DNA of 64,000 nucleotides, from positions 3,100,001-3,164,000 of the forward strand of contig NZ_CP039250.1 in the NCBI RefSeq assembly GCF_004795895.1, in the 5' to 3' direction. The stretch comes from Sphingopyxis sp. PAMC25046. Lineage in GTDB: Bacteria > Pseudomonadota > Alphaproteobacteria > Sphingomonadales > Sphingomonadaceae. Shown here one piece after another: positions 7,997 through 16,392 of the stretch (positions within the stretch are counted from its first letter, which is position 1; every line of letters starts with the position of its first letter). A program made the position numbers and the translations under genes. The notes under the pieces are model-generated. The model was not told the DNA's origin. It saw only the letters and a program-made list of their open reading frames with translations, and did no database searches.

Positions 7997-10900
7997 TCAC
8001 TCCGCCGGATCTGGCGCGGGCGCCGCGTGCGGCCGCGTGTCGTCGCCCGGCTTGTACGTAAGCAGGTTGCGCGAGAAGAAGCGGCCCATGCGCCTTTCGA
8101 TGCTGTCGGCCAGGCTGAAGCCTGCCGGCACGATCAGCAGCGTCAGCAGCGTTGACAGGATCAGCCCGCCAATCACGACCACCCCCATCGGCGCGCGCCA
8201 CGCGCCGTCACCCGACAGCGATATCGCCGTGGGGATCATGCCTGCGACCATCGCGACCGTAGTCATCACGATCGGCTGCGCGCGCTTGCGGCCGGCATCC
8301 ATCAGCGCGGCGGTCTTGCCGATGCCCTTGTCCATTTCCTCGATCGCGAAATCGACCAGCAGGATCGAGTTTTTGGCCACGATACCGAGCAGCATCAGCA
8401 GGCCGATGAACACCGGCATCGACACTTCCATGCCCGTGATCAGCAGGCCGAGCAGGCCGCCGAGCGGCGCCAGCAACAGCGACGACATATTGACCAGCGG
8501 CGACAGAAAGCGGCGATAGAGCAGCACCAGCGTCGCGAACACCAGCATCAGGCCCGACACGACCGCGATCATGAAGTTCTGCAGCATTTCGGCCTGCCAT
8601 TTGGCATCGCCCTGGATGACCTTGCGGATTCCCTGCGGCATTTTCTTGATCGACGGCAACGCGTCGATCTTTTTCTGCGCATCGCCCGTCACCAGCCCGG
8701 GTGCGAGGTCGGCACCGATCACGATGCGCCGCGTCTGGTTGTAACGACGAAGCTCGGTCGGCCCGGCACCGAAGCCGATCTCGGCGACCGCCTTCAGGGG
8801 GACCGTCGTCCCGCGCGACGTCGGAACCGGCAGATTCTCGATCGTCGCAAGGCTGCGCCGCGAATCTTCGGACAGGAGCACGCGGATCGGGATCTGGCGA
8901 TCGGACAGCGAGAATTTCGCCGCATTCTGGTCGATGTCGCCGAGCGTCGCGATGCGGATCGTCTGACTGAGCGCGGCGGTCGTCACGCCCAGTTCGGCGG
9001 CGAGGTCCATGCGCGGATTAACGATGATTTCGGGGCGCGGAATATCACCCTCGACCCGAACCGCCCGCAATTCCTTAAGCTTGCTCATCTCATCGACGAT
9101 CTTGCGCGCATGGCGTTCGAGCGCCACCGGATCGTCGCCGCCGACGATGAAAGTGATGTCGCGGCCCGAAAAACCGCCCGACTGACTCTGGAACGACACG
9201 CGCGCGTCGGGGATCGCCGCCATCTTGGGCTGCAGGCCGCGTTCCCATTCGACGCTCGTCACCGGCCGATCCTTCTTCAGCGTCAGGAACGCATTCCCAC
9301 CGCCGACATTGACGTCGTAAAAGGCATTCTCGACCACCGGGTCGTTGCGCAGGATGGCGTTGATCTGGTCCGCGATCGTCTCGCTCTGTGCAAGCGTCGA
9401 GCCCGGCGGCAGTTCATAGCGGATCTGACTGTAATCGCTGTTCGTGGTCGGCTGGAACTGCTGTGGCAGGATCATGAACAGCCCGATGCTCGACGCAAAG
9501 GCGAGGATGCCGATGCCCACGATCCACACGCGATGGTCGAACAACCGCGCATAGGCGCGCTGGAGCATGAACTTCGCCCAATTGGTGAACGCAAAACCGC
9601 GCATACCCGCAGCATAAGCAAGCGCCCCGCCCAAAATCATCAACAGGCTGGTCAACAAGAATGCCATGATCGCCGACAGCGGCGTCATCAGCAGGAAATG
9701 CAGCGCCGGGTTGGGCGCATCCTGACCTGCGGGGACCGGCTGGAAATATTGGAAAGTCAAGGCCAGCACCGCGATGCCAGCCACGATTAACGGCGCCAGG
9801 AAGAAGGTCAGCCGCGTCGGAAACGCCTCGTACCCCGACTTCACGACCTTCTGCTTCGAGCTGTCGAGCGTGAAGCCGAGAATCCGTTCGTAACGATCGA
9901 TCCACGGTCCCTCAGCGTGACTCTGCTCGCCCTGCGCCGACAGGAAATAGGCCGCGATCATCGGGGTGATCATGCGCGCGACGGCAAGGCTCATCAGCAC
10001 CGCGAAGACGACCGTCATCCCGAACTGGATAAAGAATTGCCCCGACACGCCGGGCATCAGCGCGACGGGCAGGAACACCGCGACGATGGACATCGTCGTC
10101 GCTACGACCGCCAGCCCGATCTCGTCGGCGGCGTCGATCGATGCCTGATAGGCCGTCTTGCCCATGCGCATGTGCCGAACGATATTCTCGATCTCGACGA
10201 TCGCGTCGTCGACGAGCACCCCAGCCACCAGACTCAGCGCGAGCAGCGACAGGCCGTTCAGCGAAAAGCCCATCATCTCCATGAACCAGAAGGTCGGGAT
10301 CGCGGACAACGGGATCGCGAGCGCACTGATCAGCGTCGCGCGCCAGTCGCGCAGGAACAGGAAGACCACGACGACCGCAAGCACGGCGCCCTCGATCATC
10401 GCAGCCATCGAGCTGCGATATTGCTCCTTGGTATATTCGGTGCGCGTGAACAGGATCTTGAAGTCGACCTTGGGATTGTTCTTCTTGATCTCTTCGAGCT
10501 TCTTCATCGTCTCGTCATGGATCGTGACGTCCGACGCGCCCTTCGCCTTCTCGATCGAGAAACTGAGCACTTGGCGTCCCGCGATTTTCGCAAGGTTGCG
10601 CTGCTCCGCATAGCCATCGGTGACCTTGGCGACGTCGGCGAGGCGAATCGTGCGGCCATCGCCGATCGAAATGCGCGTCTCGCCCAGCTGATACGCGCTA
10701 CCCGCGTTGCCGAGCACGCGCACCGCCTGTTCGGAGCCCGCAATCTCGGTGCGCCCGCCCGCGGCGTTAACATTTACCTGCCGCAGTTGCTGGTTCACCT
10801 GGCTCGCGGTCAGGCCATAGCTCTGCATGCGCGCGGGATCGAGGATCACGCGAATTTCGCGATCGACACCGCCCGAACGGCGGACCTGGCTCATCCCCGG

Positions 10901-11413
10901 AATCGAAAGCAGCTCCTTCGCGATCGTATTGTCGACGAACCACGACAGCTGCTCCAGCGTCATGTCGGTCGCCTCGACCGCGAAATAGGTGATCGGGCCG
11001 CCGGCGATATCGACGCGCACGACTTGCGGCTCGAGGATGCCGTCGGGCAGGTCGCTGCGGATCTGCTGCACGGCCTGGTTGACATCATTATAGGCGCGGT
11101 CGATCGGCGTACCGATGGCAAATTGCACCATCGTCCGGCTACTGCCCTCGCTGACGTAGGACGACATTTCGTCGACGCCGCTCACGCCGCGAACCGCCGC
11201 CTCGACGCGCTGGGTAACCTGCGTCTCCAGCTCGGTCGGCGCCGCGCCGGGCTGGCTGACGATCACCTGCACAGCCGGAAATTCGACATCCGGATTGTCG
11301 TTGACGTCCATCCGGTTGAAGCTGACGAGCCCCGCGAGCAACAGCAGCACGAACAGGACGATCGGCGGCACCGGATTGCGAATGCACCAAGCGGAAATGT
11401 TGCGGAAACTCAT
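7997..11413 (-). CDS. RND-family efflux transporter permease
   Basis: An 1,138-residue HAE1-type RND pump. It begins MSFRNISAWCIRNPVPPIVL, has the usual first helix, large periplasmic loops, and the intramembrane Asp pair in VAGVLVDDAIVEIENIVRHM that relays protons. The second half repeats the pattern (QFQPTTNSDYSQIRYELPPG; MLLGIVAKNSILLVDFAIEE). It is longer than AcrB because of an insertion after the first half (about residues 500-620) that carries two extra hydrophobic stretches. RND pumps export drugs, solvents or metabolites with a periplasmic adaptor and an outer-membrane channel; the adaptor gene is 44 bases upstream. No outer-membrane channel gene is in the window. Confidence 0.95.
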   Translation of the reverse strand: MSFRNISAWCIRNPVPPIVLFVLLLLAGLVSFNRMDVNDNPDVEFPAVQVIVSQPGAAPTELETQVTQRVEAAVRGVSGVDEMSSYVSEGSSRTMVQFAIGTPIDRAYNDVNQAVQQIRSDLPDGILEPQVVRVDIAGGPITYFAVEATDMTLEQLSWFVDNTIAKELLSIPGMSQVRRSGGVDREIRVILDPARMQSYGLTASQVNQQLRQVNVNAAGGRTEIAGSEQAVRVLGNAGSAYQLGETRISIGDGRTIRLADVAKVTDGYAEQRNLAKIAGRQVLSFSIEKAKGASDVTIHDETMKKLEEIKKNNPKVDFKILFTRTEYTKEQYRSSMAAMIEGAVLAVVVVFLFLRDWRATLISALAIPLSAIPTFWFMEMMGFSLNGLSLLALSLVAGVLVDDAIVEIENIVRHMRMGKTAYQASIDAADEIGLAVVATTMSIVAVFLPVALMPGVSGQFFIQFGMTVVFAVLMSLAVARMITPMIAAYFLSAQGEQSHAEGPWIDRYERILGFTLDSSKQKVVKSGYEAFPTRLTFFLAPLIVAGIAVLALTFQYFQPVPAGQDAPNPALHFLLMTPLSAIMAFLLTSLLMILGGALAYAAGMRGFAFTNWAKFMLQRAYARLFDHRVWIVGIGILAFASSIGLFMILPQQFQPTTNSDYSQIRYELPPGSTLAQSETIADQINAILRNDPVVENAFYDVNVGGGNAFLTLKKDRPVTSVEWERGLQPKMAAIPDARVSFQSQSGGFSGRDITFIVGGDDPVALERHARKIVDEMSKLKELRAVRVEGDIPRPEIIVNPRMDLAAELGVTTAALSQTIRIATLGDIDQNAAKFSLSDRQIPIRVLLSEDSRRSLATIENLPVPTSRGTTVPLKAVAEIGFGAGPTELRRYNQTRRIVIGADLAPGLVTGDAQKKIDALPSIKKMPQGIRKVIQGDAKWQAEMLQNFMIAVVSGLMLVFATLVLLYRRFLSPLVNMSSLLLAPLGGLLGLLITGMEVSMPVFIGLLMLLGIVAKNSILLVDFAIEEMDKGIGKTAALMDAGRKRAQPIVMTTVAMVAGMIPTAISLSGDGAWRAPMGVVVIGGLILSTLLTLLIVPAGFSLADSIERRMGRFFSRNLLTYKPGDDTRPHAAPAPDPAE

Positions 11414-11457
11414 GACTCAGACGCCCTTGTGCGAATGCGATACCGATGACCGGATTA

Positions 11458-12621
11458 TTACGACGACTTCTGCAGTACCGGCTTCACCTTGTCGCCGACG
11501 TTGAGGAAGGCGCCGGCGAGCGTCACCACCCGTTCGTTGCCCGTGAGTCCCGACGCAATCGATACGCCGGCATCGCTGACGGCGCCGACCTTCACCGGCT
11601 TGCGCTCGATTTTGTCGTCTTTGCCGACGATCAGCACGAAATTGCCTTCGGCACCGCTCTGCACGGCGCTTTCGGGGAGCAGCGGCGCTTCCGCCGTGCC
11701 CGACACGAGCCGCGCGTCGGCGAAACCGCCCGGACGCAGCACCGATGAATAGGGAACCGCGATGCGAACCATGCCCTGGCGCGTATCCATGTTGACGACC
11801 GGAGACACCTGCCACACTTGCCCCGCGATCTGTGCATCGGTCCCGACCGGGGTGACGGTCGCACGCGTCCCCACCTTGACGCGCGCCAGATCGGCCTCGG
11901 CCATCTGCGCGAGCATCTCCATCTCGCCGCCGCGCGCCATACGGAACAGCACACCGCTGCCGGAACCGACAATCTGACCGGGTTCGACCTGCCGCGTCAG
12001 CACCAGCCCCGCCGCCGGCGCGACGATGTTGAGCCGGTCATTGCGCGCCGTCGCTTCGGCATATTGCGCCTGCGCCACGCGCACGCGCGCATTTGCGGCA
12101 TCGCGGGTCGCGCGCTTGCGGTCCATATCGGCCTTTGAAATAAAGCCGCGGCCGACCAGCGCCTGCGCGCGTTCGAGTTCGGCTTGCGCGAGATCGGCGT
12201 CGGCCTGCGCGACACGGATCGACGCCGCGAGGCTTGCCGCCTGCTGCGCCTGCACCGAACGGTCGATCACCGCGAGCGTTTGTCCCGCGCCGACCCACTG
12301 GCCGGGCTCGACAAGTACGCGGACGACCTGTCCGCCCTCCCCGGCCACGCCGACCGGCATTTCCCGGCGCGCCGCGATCGTGCCGTTTGCGGCAATGGCC
12401 GCTTCGACCGATACCCGGCCCGGAATGATCACGGTGATGTTCGGAACCGCTGCCGCTTCGCCGCCGCCGGCATCGGCAGCGCCCTTGCCGCTTGAATAGG
12501 CATAGTAGGCGGCCGCCAGCGCCACAACGATCAGCACGACCGCAATGATCAGCCGCGTCCGCTTGCGTCGGCTGCCGTCGACCTCTTCGTAAAAGCTTTG
12601 CGTGCCCGCCAGGCTGTCCAT
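11458..12621 (-). CDS. RND efflux periplasmic adaptor (membrane fusion protein)
   Basis: A HlyD/AcrA-type adaptor of 387 residues from the ATG at 12621, chosen because GGAAAG lies 9 bases before it and the membrane anchor follows directly (LIIAVVLIVVALAAAYYAY, about residues 22-42). A GTG at 12723 would add 34 residues unlike the family. The two lipoyl halves flank a helical hairpin (QAQQAASLAASIRVAQADA to FISKADMDRKRATRDAANAR), then a beta-barrel and a membrane-proximal domain. It joins the pump to an outer-membrane channel. An inverted repeat at 12742-12756 lies in its promoter region. Confidence 0.93.
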   Translation of the reverse strand: MDSLAGTQSFYEEVDGSRRKRTRLIIAVVLIVVALAAAYYAYSSGKGAADAGGGEAAAVPNITVIIPGRVSVEAAIAANGTIAARREMPVGVAGEGGQVVRVLVEPGQWVGAGQTLAVIDRSVQAQQAASLAASIRVAQADADLAQAELERAQALVGRGFISKADMDRKRATRDAANARVRVAQAQYAEATARNDRLNIVAPAAGLVLTRQVEPGQIVGSGSGVLFRMARGGEMEMLAQMAEADLARVKVGTRATVTPVGTDAQIAGQVWQVSPVVNMDTRQGMVRIAVPYSSVLRPGGFADARLVSGTAEAPLLPESAVQSGAEGNFVLIVGKDDKIERKPVKVGAVSDAGVSIASGLTGNERVVTLAGAFLNVGDKVKPVLQKSS

Positions 12622-12741
12622 CGAATCCACTTTCCGCTCGTAGTTCACGCCCAAAACCCTCCCTGCCCTGCGCGGCATCGTGACGCGGAAGGCGCGGACG
12701 CGCCTGCCCTCCCGATCCCGCACAACAGGATCAATCCTCTG

Positions 12742-12756
12742 TAGGTGTATTACCTA
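12742..12756. promoter_or_regulatory. Inverted repeat TAGGT-GTATT-ACCTA, candidate efflux operator
   Basis: A perfect 5+5+5 palindrome lies in an AT-rich patch 121 bases upstream of the adaptor start. TetR-type repressors of RND operons often bind sites of this kind. No regulator gene adjoins the operon here, so the repressor would act from elsewhere. The rest of 12622-12860 shows nothing else. Confidence 0.4.
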
Positions 12757-12860
12757 ATTAAATCACCACTGGCAAGAGGCGAAACTTCGCCATCCCCCCT
12801 GCGCCCCGGAGCACGCGCCATAGACGCATTCTCGCGCGAATTCCAGTGATTGTGGGCATG

Positions 12861-12893
12861 AAAAAGGGCGGCCCGCCTTGCGGCGACCGCCCT
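12861..12893 (-). terminator. Rho-independent terminator of the first glsB gene
   Basis: On the minus strand an AGGGCGG...CCGCCCT stem is followed by a T-run (AAAAA at 12861-12865 on the plus strand). It lies 47 bases past the stop of the gene at 12940. A CTTTTCC on the other side may let it also end transcription from the left. Confidence 0.7.
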
Positions 12894-12939
12894 CTTTTCC
12901 GCGCCGGCCCCGCCGGGGCCGGCTATCGCCGTTCGGCGG

Positions 12940-13209
12940 TCAGCGTACGCGTCCGCGGCGCAAGAGGTTGACGATCGCAAGCAGGATCACGGCGCCGATA
13001 AAGGCCGTAAGCAAGGTCATCGGATCGAAGGCGTCCCCACGCAGGTGGCCGCCGCCAAGAAAGCTGCCGAACAGGAAACGGCCGAGGATCGACCCGACGC
13101 AGCCGACGATGATGTTGAGGAAAATGCCCTGCTGGGCGTCGGTGCGCATCACTATGCTGGCAAGCCAGCCGATGATGCCGCCCATGATGATTGCAATAAT
13201 CCAAGTCAT
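12940..13209 (-). CDS. GlsB/YeaQ/YmgE family stress membrane protein (copy 1)
   Basis: An 89-residue protein with three predicted membrane helices: MTWIIAIIMGGIIGWLASIV, NIIVGCVGSILGRFLFGSF and LLTAFIGAVILLAIVNLL. The motif GWLASIVMRTDAQQGIFLNI is typical of the transglycosylase-associated/GlsB family. Family members are induced by stress in several bacteria, but their molecular role is unclear. Its neighbour at 13321 is a close paralogue in tandem. Its terminator is at 12861-12893. Confidence 0.9.
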   Translation of the reverse strand: MTWIIAIIMGGIIGWLASIVMRTDAQQGIFLNIIVGCVGSILGRFLFGSFLGGGHLRGDAFDPMTLLTAFIGAVILLAIVNLLRRGRVR

Positions 13210-13293
13210 AAGATCACCCCTACGATCGTGTTGGCGCCTGACCCTGCAGGCCTGTCATTGGTAACCCAAATATATGAAATCGCCTAGCGGAAT

Positions 13294-13313
13294 GGCGGCG
13301 GTGACCCGCCGCC
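13294..13313 (-). other. Stem-loop between the two glsB genes
   Basis: GGCGGCGG-TGAC-CCGCCGCC forms a perfect 8 bp stem just past the stop of the second glsB gene. There is no T-run, so it may stabilise the transcript end or attenuate read-through rather than terminate. Confidence 0.4.
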
Positions 13314-13320
13314 GCGCCAG

Positions 13321-13584
13321 TCAGCGGACGCTGCCGCGCCGTATCAGATTGATGATGCCGAGCAGCACCACCGCGCCGATGAACGCCCAGAGGAGCCCGA
13401 TTGGACTGAAGGTGTCGAGGCTGGCGCCCATACCGAAAAAGCTGCCGAGAAAATTGCCGAGGAACGCGCCGACGATGCCGACGACGACGTTCAGGATGAT
13501 GCCCTGCTGCGCATCGGTGCGCATGACGATGCTTGCCAGCCAGCCGATGATACCGCCGACGATCAATGTGATGATCAAACCCAT
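13321..13584 (-). CDS. GlsB/YeaQ/YmgE family stress membrane protein (copy 2)
   Basis: An 87-residue paralogue of the protein at 12940: three membrane helices, and the shared motif GWLASIVMRTDAQQGIILNV. It differs mainly in the loop after helix 2 (FFGMGASLDTFSPIG against a LRGDAFDP-type loop). The start ATG at 13584 is preceded by GGGAAGGGAAAATC. The long region upstream (13585-14556) holds no convincing gene. A stress role is inferred from the family only. Confidence 0.9.
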   Translation of the reverse strand: MGLIITLIVGGIIGWLASIVMRTDAQQGIILNVVVGIVGAFLGNFLGSFFGMGASLDTFSPIGLLWAFIGAVVLLGIINLIRRGSVR

Positions 13585-13703
13585 GATTTTCCCTTCCCTG
13601 AACCGGCCGGGCGCGCGCCGACGGCCGGCAATTATCGAAACGTCCGGTCGTGTCCGGACATCGCTTCAGCGATAACGGGACAATGCCGTCGGGGATCGAA
13701 AGG

Positions 13704-13736
13704 TTCCCGGCCGGCCCGTCTGGGCGCGGCCGGGAA
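13704..13736. other. Strong GC-rich hairpin upstream of the second glsB gene
   Basis: TTCCCGGCCG pairs perfectly with CGGCCGGGAA, and the inside GCCC-GTCT-GGGC extends the stem with one bulge. There is no T-run on either strand long enough for a typical terminator (AAAA then Gs on the right). It lies 120 bases upstream of the gene start. Confidence 0.45.
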
Positions 13737-13809
13737 AAGGGGGATCGGTTCCTGATCGGGAACGTCTCCGGGTCGCGCTATGGCACTAAGCAGCCGCATT
13801 TGACGCTGG

Positions 13810-13825
13810 TGTGACGAACGTCACC
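13810..13825. promoter_or_regulatory. CRP/FNR-type palindrome TGTGACGAACGTCACC
   Basis: The sequence fits TGTGA-N6-TCACA with one mismatch, the consensus of CRP-type sites; the inner 14 bases are a perfect palindrome. AAAATAATT follows at 13832. It is 226 bases from the second glsB start, so the controlled transcript is unknown and could run rightward into the gene-poor region. Confidence 0.4.
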
Positions 13826-14415
13826 GCCGCGAAAATAATTGAGGGGGCAACGGCTCGAGGAGCGCGTGTGTGCGGCGCGGAGCAAATTAGGAAAGAAGGC
13901 GATGCCGTGCCGCGTGACGCCGGACCGGCCGGCCATGCGAAATGGGGGCCGACATCGCTGCCAACCCCCACTATCCGGTTTTGCCCTGCCGGCTCCGTTT
14001 CGCTTCATCCCGGTCCGCTTCTCTCGCGATCAGCGGCCCGCAAAACGATGCGTCGCGATGCCCGCCGGAGCAATCCGGCGACGGTTTGGTCGGCCCCCTT
14101 TCGGGGGCCGGCCGCACCTGGAAAGCCCTTCATCATCTCTTCTTGCGTCCGCCGAAGCGGTCGCTGTCCAAGCGATGGACTGCATTTCCTGTACCCGATC
14201 GGGTTCGTATCAACTCGTGGGAATCGCTACGTTCCGTGATCAGGCTACCGGTCGATTTCCTCGTCTGTCCGTCCGTTCTCTTCCGGCTAGTCTTGCAACT
14301 ACCCTTGATGTCCCGGTGGTCCGACGTCTCTATCGTCCGATGATTTGAAGCTGACATGAAGCGTTCGGGCCGCCAACAAAAAATGCGCCGAAAGCCGCCC
14401 AAAAGGGCCCACGCT

Positions 14416-14424
14416 TGTGGATAA
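14416..14424 (-). promoter_or_regulatory. DnaA box TTATCCACA
   Basis: A perfect 9-base DnaA box reads on the minus strand, 22 bases from the first of six GANTC sites. One box alone does not make an origin, and I see no second good box or AT-rich unwinding region nearby. It may titrate DnaA or link a local promoter to the cell cycle. Confidence 0.4.
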
Positions 14425-14445
14425 GTCCGGCATTAGCAACAAGTG

Positions 14446-14551
14446 GATTCGCCGCAGCATTTTTGTAACAGCGCCGCAGCATTTTCGGATTCGCCGACGC
14501 GGACCGGGAAACACGAATCGGCTTGTTCATCCCGAATCGAGTCGACGACTC
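14446..14551. other. Cluster of six GANTC sites with direct repeat CGCCGCAGCATTTT
   Basis: GANTC occurs at 14446, 14488, 14515, 14534, 14539 and 14547. In alphaproteobacteria this is the target of CcrM adenine methylation, which usually avoids dense clusters outside regulated promoters. The direct repeat CGCCGCAGCATTTT lies at about 14450 and 14472. Confidence 0.45.
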
Positions 14552-14556
14552 GCGCG

Positions 14557-15546
14557 TCAGGCGCGCCCCAGATCGCCCTTGCCCACCGTGCCCGACGCCA
14601 TTTCGAGCATCCGGTCGAGGCTCTTGCGCGCGGCGAGGCGGAGGTCTTCGTCCATCTCGATCCGCGGCTGAAGGTCGCGTAGCGCGAGGTAGAGCTTCTC
14701 CATCGTGTTGAGCGCCATATAGGGGCAGATGTTGCAGTTGCAGTTGCCGTCGGCTCCCGGCGCGCCGATGAAATTCTTCTCGGGCAGTGCGAGTTCCATC
14801 TGGTGAATGATGTGCGGCTCGGTCGCGACGATGAGCGTGTCGCCGGGAAAGCTCTTCGCGAACTGAAGGATACCGCTCGTCGAGCCGACATAATCGGCAT
14901 GGTCGACGATGTGCGGCGGGCATTCGGGGTGCGCCGCGACCGGCGCGCCCGGGTGTTGCGCCTTCAGCTTCAAAAGTTCGGTCTCGCTGAACGCCTCATG
15001 GACGATGCACACGCCAGGCCACAGCAGCATGTCGCGCCCGAACTTGCGATTCATATAGCCGCCGAGGTGGCGGTCGGGGCCAAAGATGATCTTCTGTTCG
15101 GGCGGGATCTGGCTGATGATAGTCTCGGCGCTCGACGAGGTGACGATGATGTCGCTGAGCGCCTTCACCGCCGCCGAGCAATTGATGTAGGTCAGCGCGA
15201 TATGATCCGGGTGCGCTTCGCGGAAGCGCTTGAACTGTGCGGGCGGACAGCTGTCCTCGAGGCTGCAACCCGCGTCCATGTCGGGCAGGATCACGGTTTT
15301 TTCGGGCGACAATATCTTCGCGGTCTCGGCCATGAACTTTACGCCGCAAAAGGCGATGACCTCGGCATCGGTATCCGCCGCCTTGCGCGACAGCTCGAGC
15401 GAATCGCCGACGAAATCGGCGAGGTCCTGAATCTCGGGCTTCTGGTAATAATGCGCGAGAATGACGGCGTTGCGTTCCTTGCGGAGGCGTTCGATTTCGG
15501 CGCGAAGGTCGAGGCCCGAGAGATTCTCGCGGATGGGAGCAGTCAT
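14557..15546 (-). CDS. nadA: Quinolinate synthase A
   Basis: A 329-residue NadA. It condenses iminoaspartate with dihydroxyacetone phosphate to quinolinate in NAD synthesis, using a [4Fe-4S] cluster. I see the expected Cys regions: TYINCSAAVKALSD, GVCIVHEAF and CNCNICPYMALNTMEKLY, with the substrate motifs AHYYQKPEIQDLADFVGDS and HPECPP. The end EMASGTVGKGDLGRA is normal. The start ATG at 15546 gives MTAPIRENLSGLD. No nadB or nadC lies beside it; the upstream gene ends 66 bases before its start and is a membrane protein of unknown role. Confidence 0.97.
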   Translation of the reverse strand: MTAPIRENLSGLDLRAEIERLRKERNAVILAHYYQKPEIQDLADFVGDSLELSRKAADTDAEVIAFCGVKFMAETAKILSPEKTVILPDMDAGCSLEDSCPPAQFKRFREAHPDHIALTYINCSAAVKALSDIIVTSSSAETIISQIPPEQKIIFGPDRHLGGYMNRKFGRDMLLWPGVCIVHEAFSETELLKLKAQHPGAPVAAHPECPPHIVDHADYVGSTSGILQFAKSFPGDTLIVATEPHIIHQMELALPEKNFIGAPGADGNCNCNICPYMALNTMEKLYLALRDLQPRIEMDEDLRLAARKSLDRMLEMASGTVGKGDLGRA

Positions 15547-15612
15547 GGCATTTCCTTATATGGCTTAGCCTTGGCGCCCCCCTACACCCTGCCCCGCGAC
15601 AGGGCAACGCGG

Positions 15613-16326
15613 TCAACCGCCAGCCAGCCGCTCCGCGAGCGCGATGACGGGGGGCGTCATCGACAGGAGATAAATGGTGAGCCGCACCGCGATGACAACC
15701 GCCGCGACCGCCTTCGTCGCCGGATGCACCCGGCCAAGCGTGCGGCGGTCGTAAAGCGCGACGATGCCGACGACGCCGAGTTGCACCAGTCCGACCGGAA
15801 TGTCCGACCAGCCTATCATCAGCGGCATCGGGAGCAGCCGCCCCAGCGCTGGTTCGAGAATCACGATGGTCGCCCCGATCATCAGCCGCCGGTGCCAGTC
15901 GGTCGCGCGCCGCCGCCGGAGCGCCCACGCGACTATCGCACCGAAGGCCAACGACTCGGTCACCGTCAGCGCGAGGAAATAGGGCGGCGTGAAAAAGGGC
16001 GGGAAGCGGTTCAGGATAAGCGATGCGACGCCGGTGAAGATGCCGAGGCCGGTGATAAAGATCGCCAGCAGCCCGCCGATCCGCCCCAGTTGGCGGTGCC
16101 GCGCCAGATTATCGCGCGAAACGAACGTAGGCTGCGCGATCAGCAGCGCCAGCCACGCCAGCATCGCCACGCCGTGGACATGCACCCAAAACGGCGCCGC
16201 GACCGGATCGACGAAGCCGCGCAGCGCAAATTGCAGAAAACCAAATATGATGAATATCGCGAGGCCGATCGCCATGCGATGCCAGAAAAGCTCGACGCGC
16301 GCGGCGCCGCCTGTCGTTGTAGCCAT
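15613..16326 (-). CDS. Multi-pass membrane protein of unknown function
   Basis: A 237-residue protein I do not recognise. It has about six or seven hydrophobic helices, for example MAIGLAIFIIFGFLQFALRG, VHVHGVAMLAWLALLIAQP and IGGLLAIFITGLGIFTGVAS. Conserved-looking His residues (WVHVHGVAM, ARHRQLGR, WHRRLMIGA) recall heme-binding or DUF2306-like membrane proteins, but this is not enough for a call. The start ATG at 16326 is clear. It sits between nadA and the DUF4230 gene, all on the minus strand with gaps of about 66 bases, so co-transcription is possible. Confidence 0.75.
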   Translation of the reverse strand: MATTTGGAARVELFWHRMAIGLAIFIIFGFLQFALRGFVDPVAAPFWVHVHGVAMLAWLALLIAQPTFVSRDNLARHRQLGRIGGLLAIFITGLGIFTGVASLILNRFPPFFTPPYFLALTVTESLAFGAIVAWALRRRRATDWHRRLMIGATIVILEPALGRLLPMPLMIGWSDIPVGLVQLGVVGIVALYDRRTLGRVHPATKAVAAVVIAVRLTIYLLSMTPPVIALAERLAGG

Positions 16327-16392
16327 GCCCGTTTCCCCTACCCGACCCGGCGGGAGAATAGCGTGGCCGAAAAAGCACGAAAAGCCCGGTTT

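Larger units (their letters stand above)
13585..14556. other. Gene-poor region of about 970 bases between glsB and nadA
   Basis: I find no reading frame here with convincing coding character. From left to right it holds a strong hairpin (13704-13736), the short inverted repeat GTTCC-N6-GGAAC (13748-13763), a CRP-like palindrome (13810-13825), a DnaA box (14416-14424), and a repeated CGCCGCAGCATTTT with six GANTC sites between 14446 and 14551. It could hold a small RNA or a regulatory or replication-linked site; I cannot decide from sequence. Confidence 0.5.

Noticed and set aside
13748-13763. GTTCC-N6-GGAAC as a LexA or EcfG site
   Set aside because: Alphaproteobacterial LexA needs direct GTTC-N7-GTTC repeats and EcfG needs GGAAC with CGTT at 16-17 bases; neither fits.
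14330-14530. A 66-codon minus-strand frame starting MNKPIRVSRSAS downstream of nadA
   Set aside because: Only GGG before the ATG, no family match, and it lies across the DnaA box/GANTC patch. I prefer regulatory DNA.
14416-14551. Possible chromosome replication origin
   Set aside because: There is only one good DnaA box, no AT-rich unwinding element and no CtrA-like TTAA-N7-TTAA. I report it only as a cell-cycle-linked candidate.
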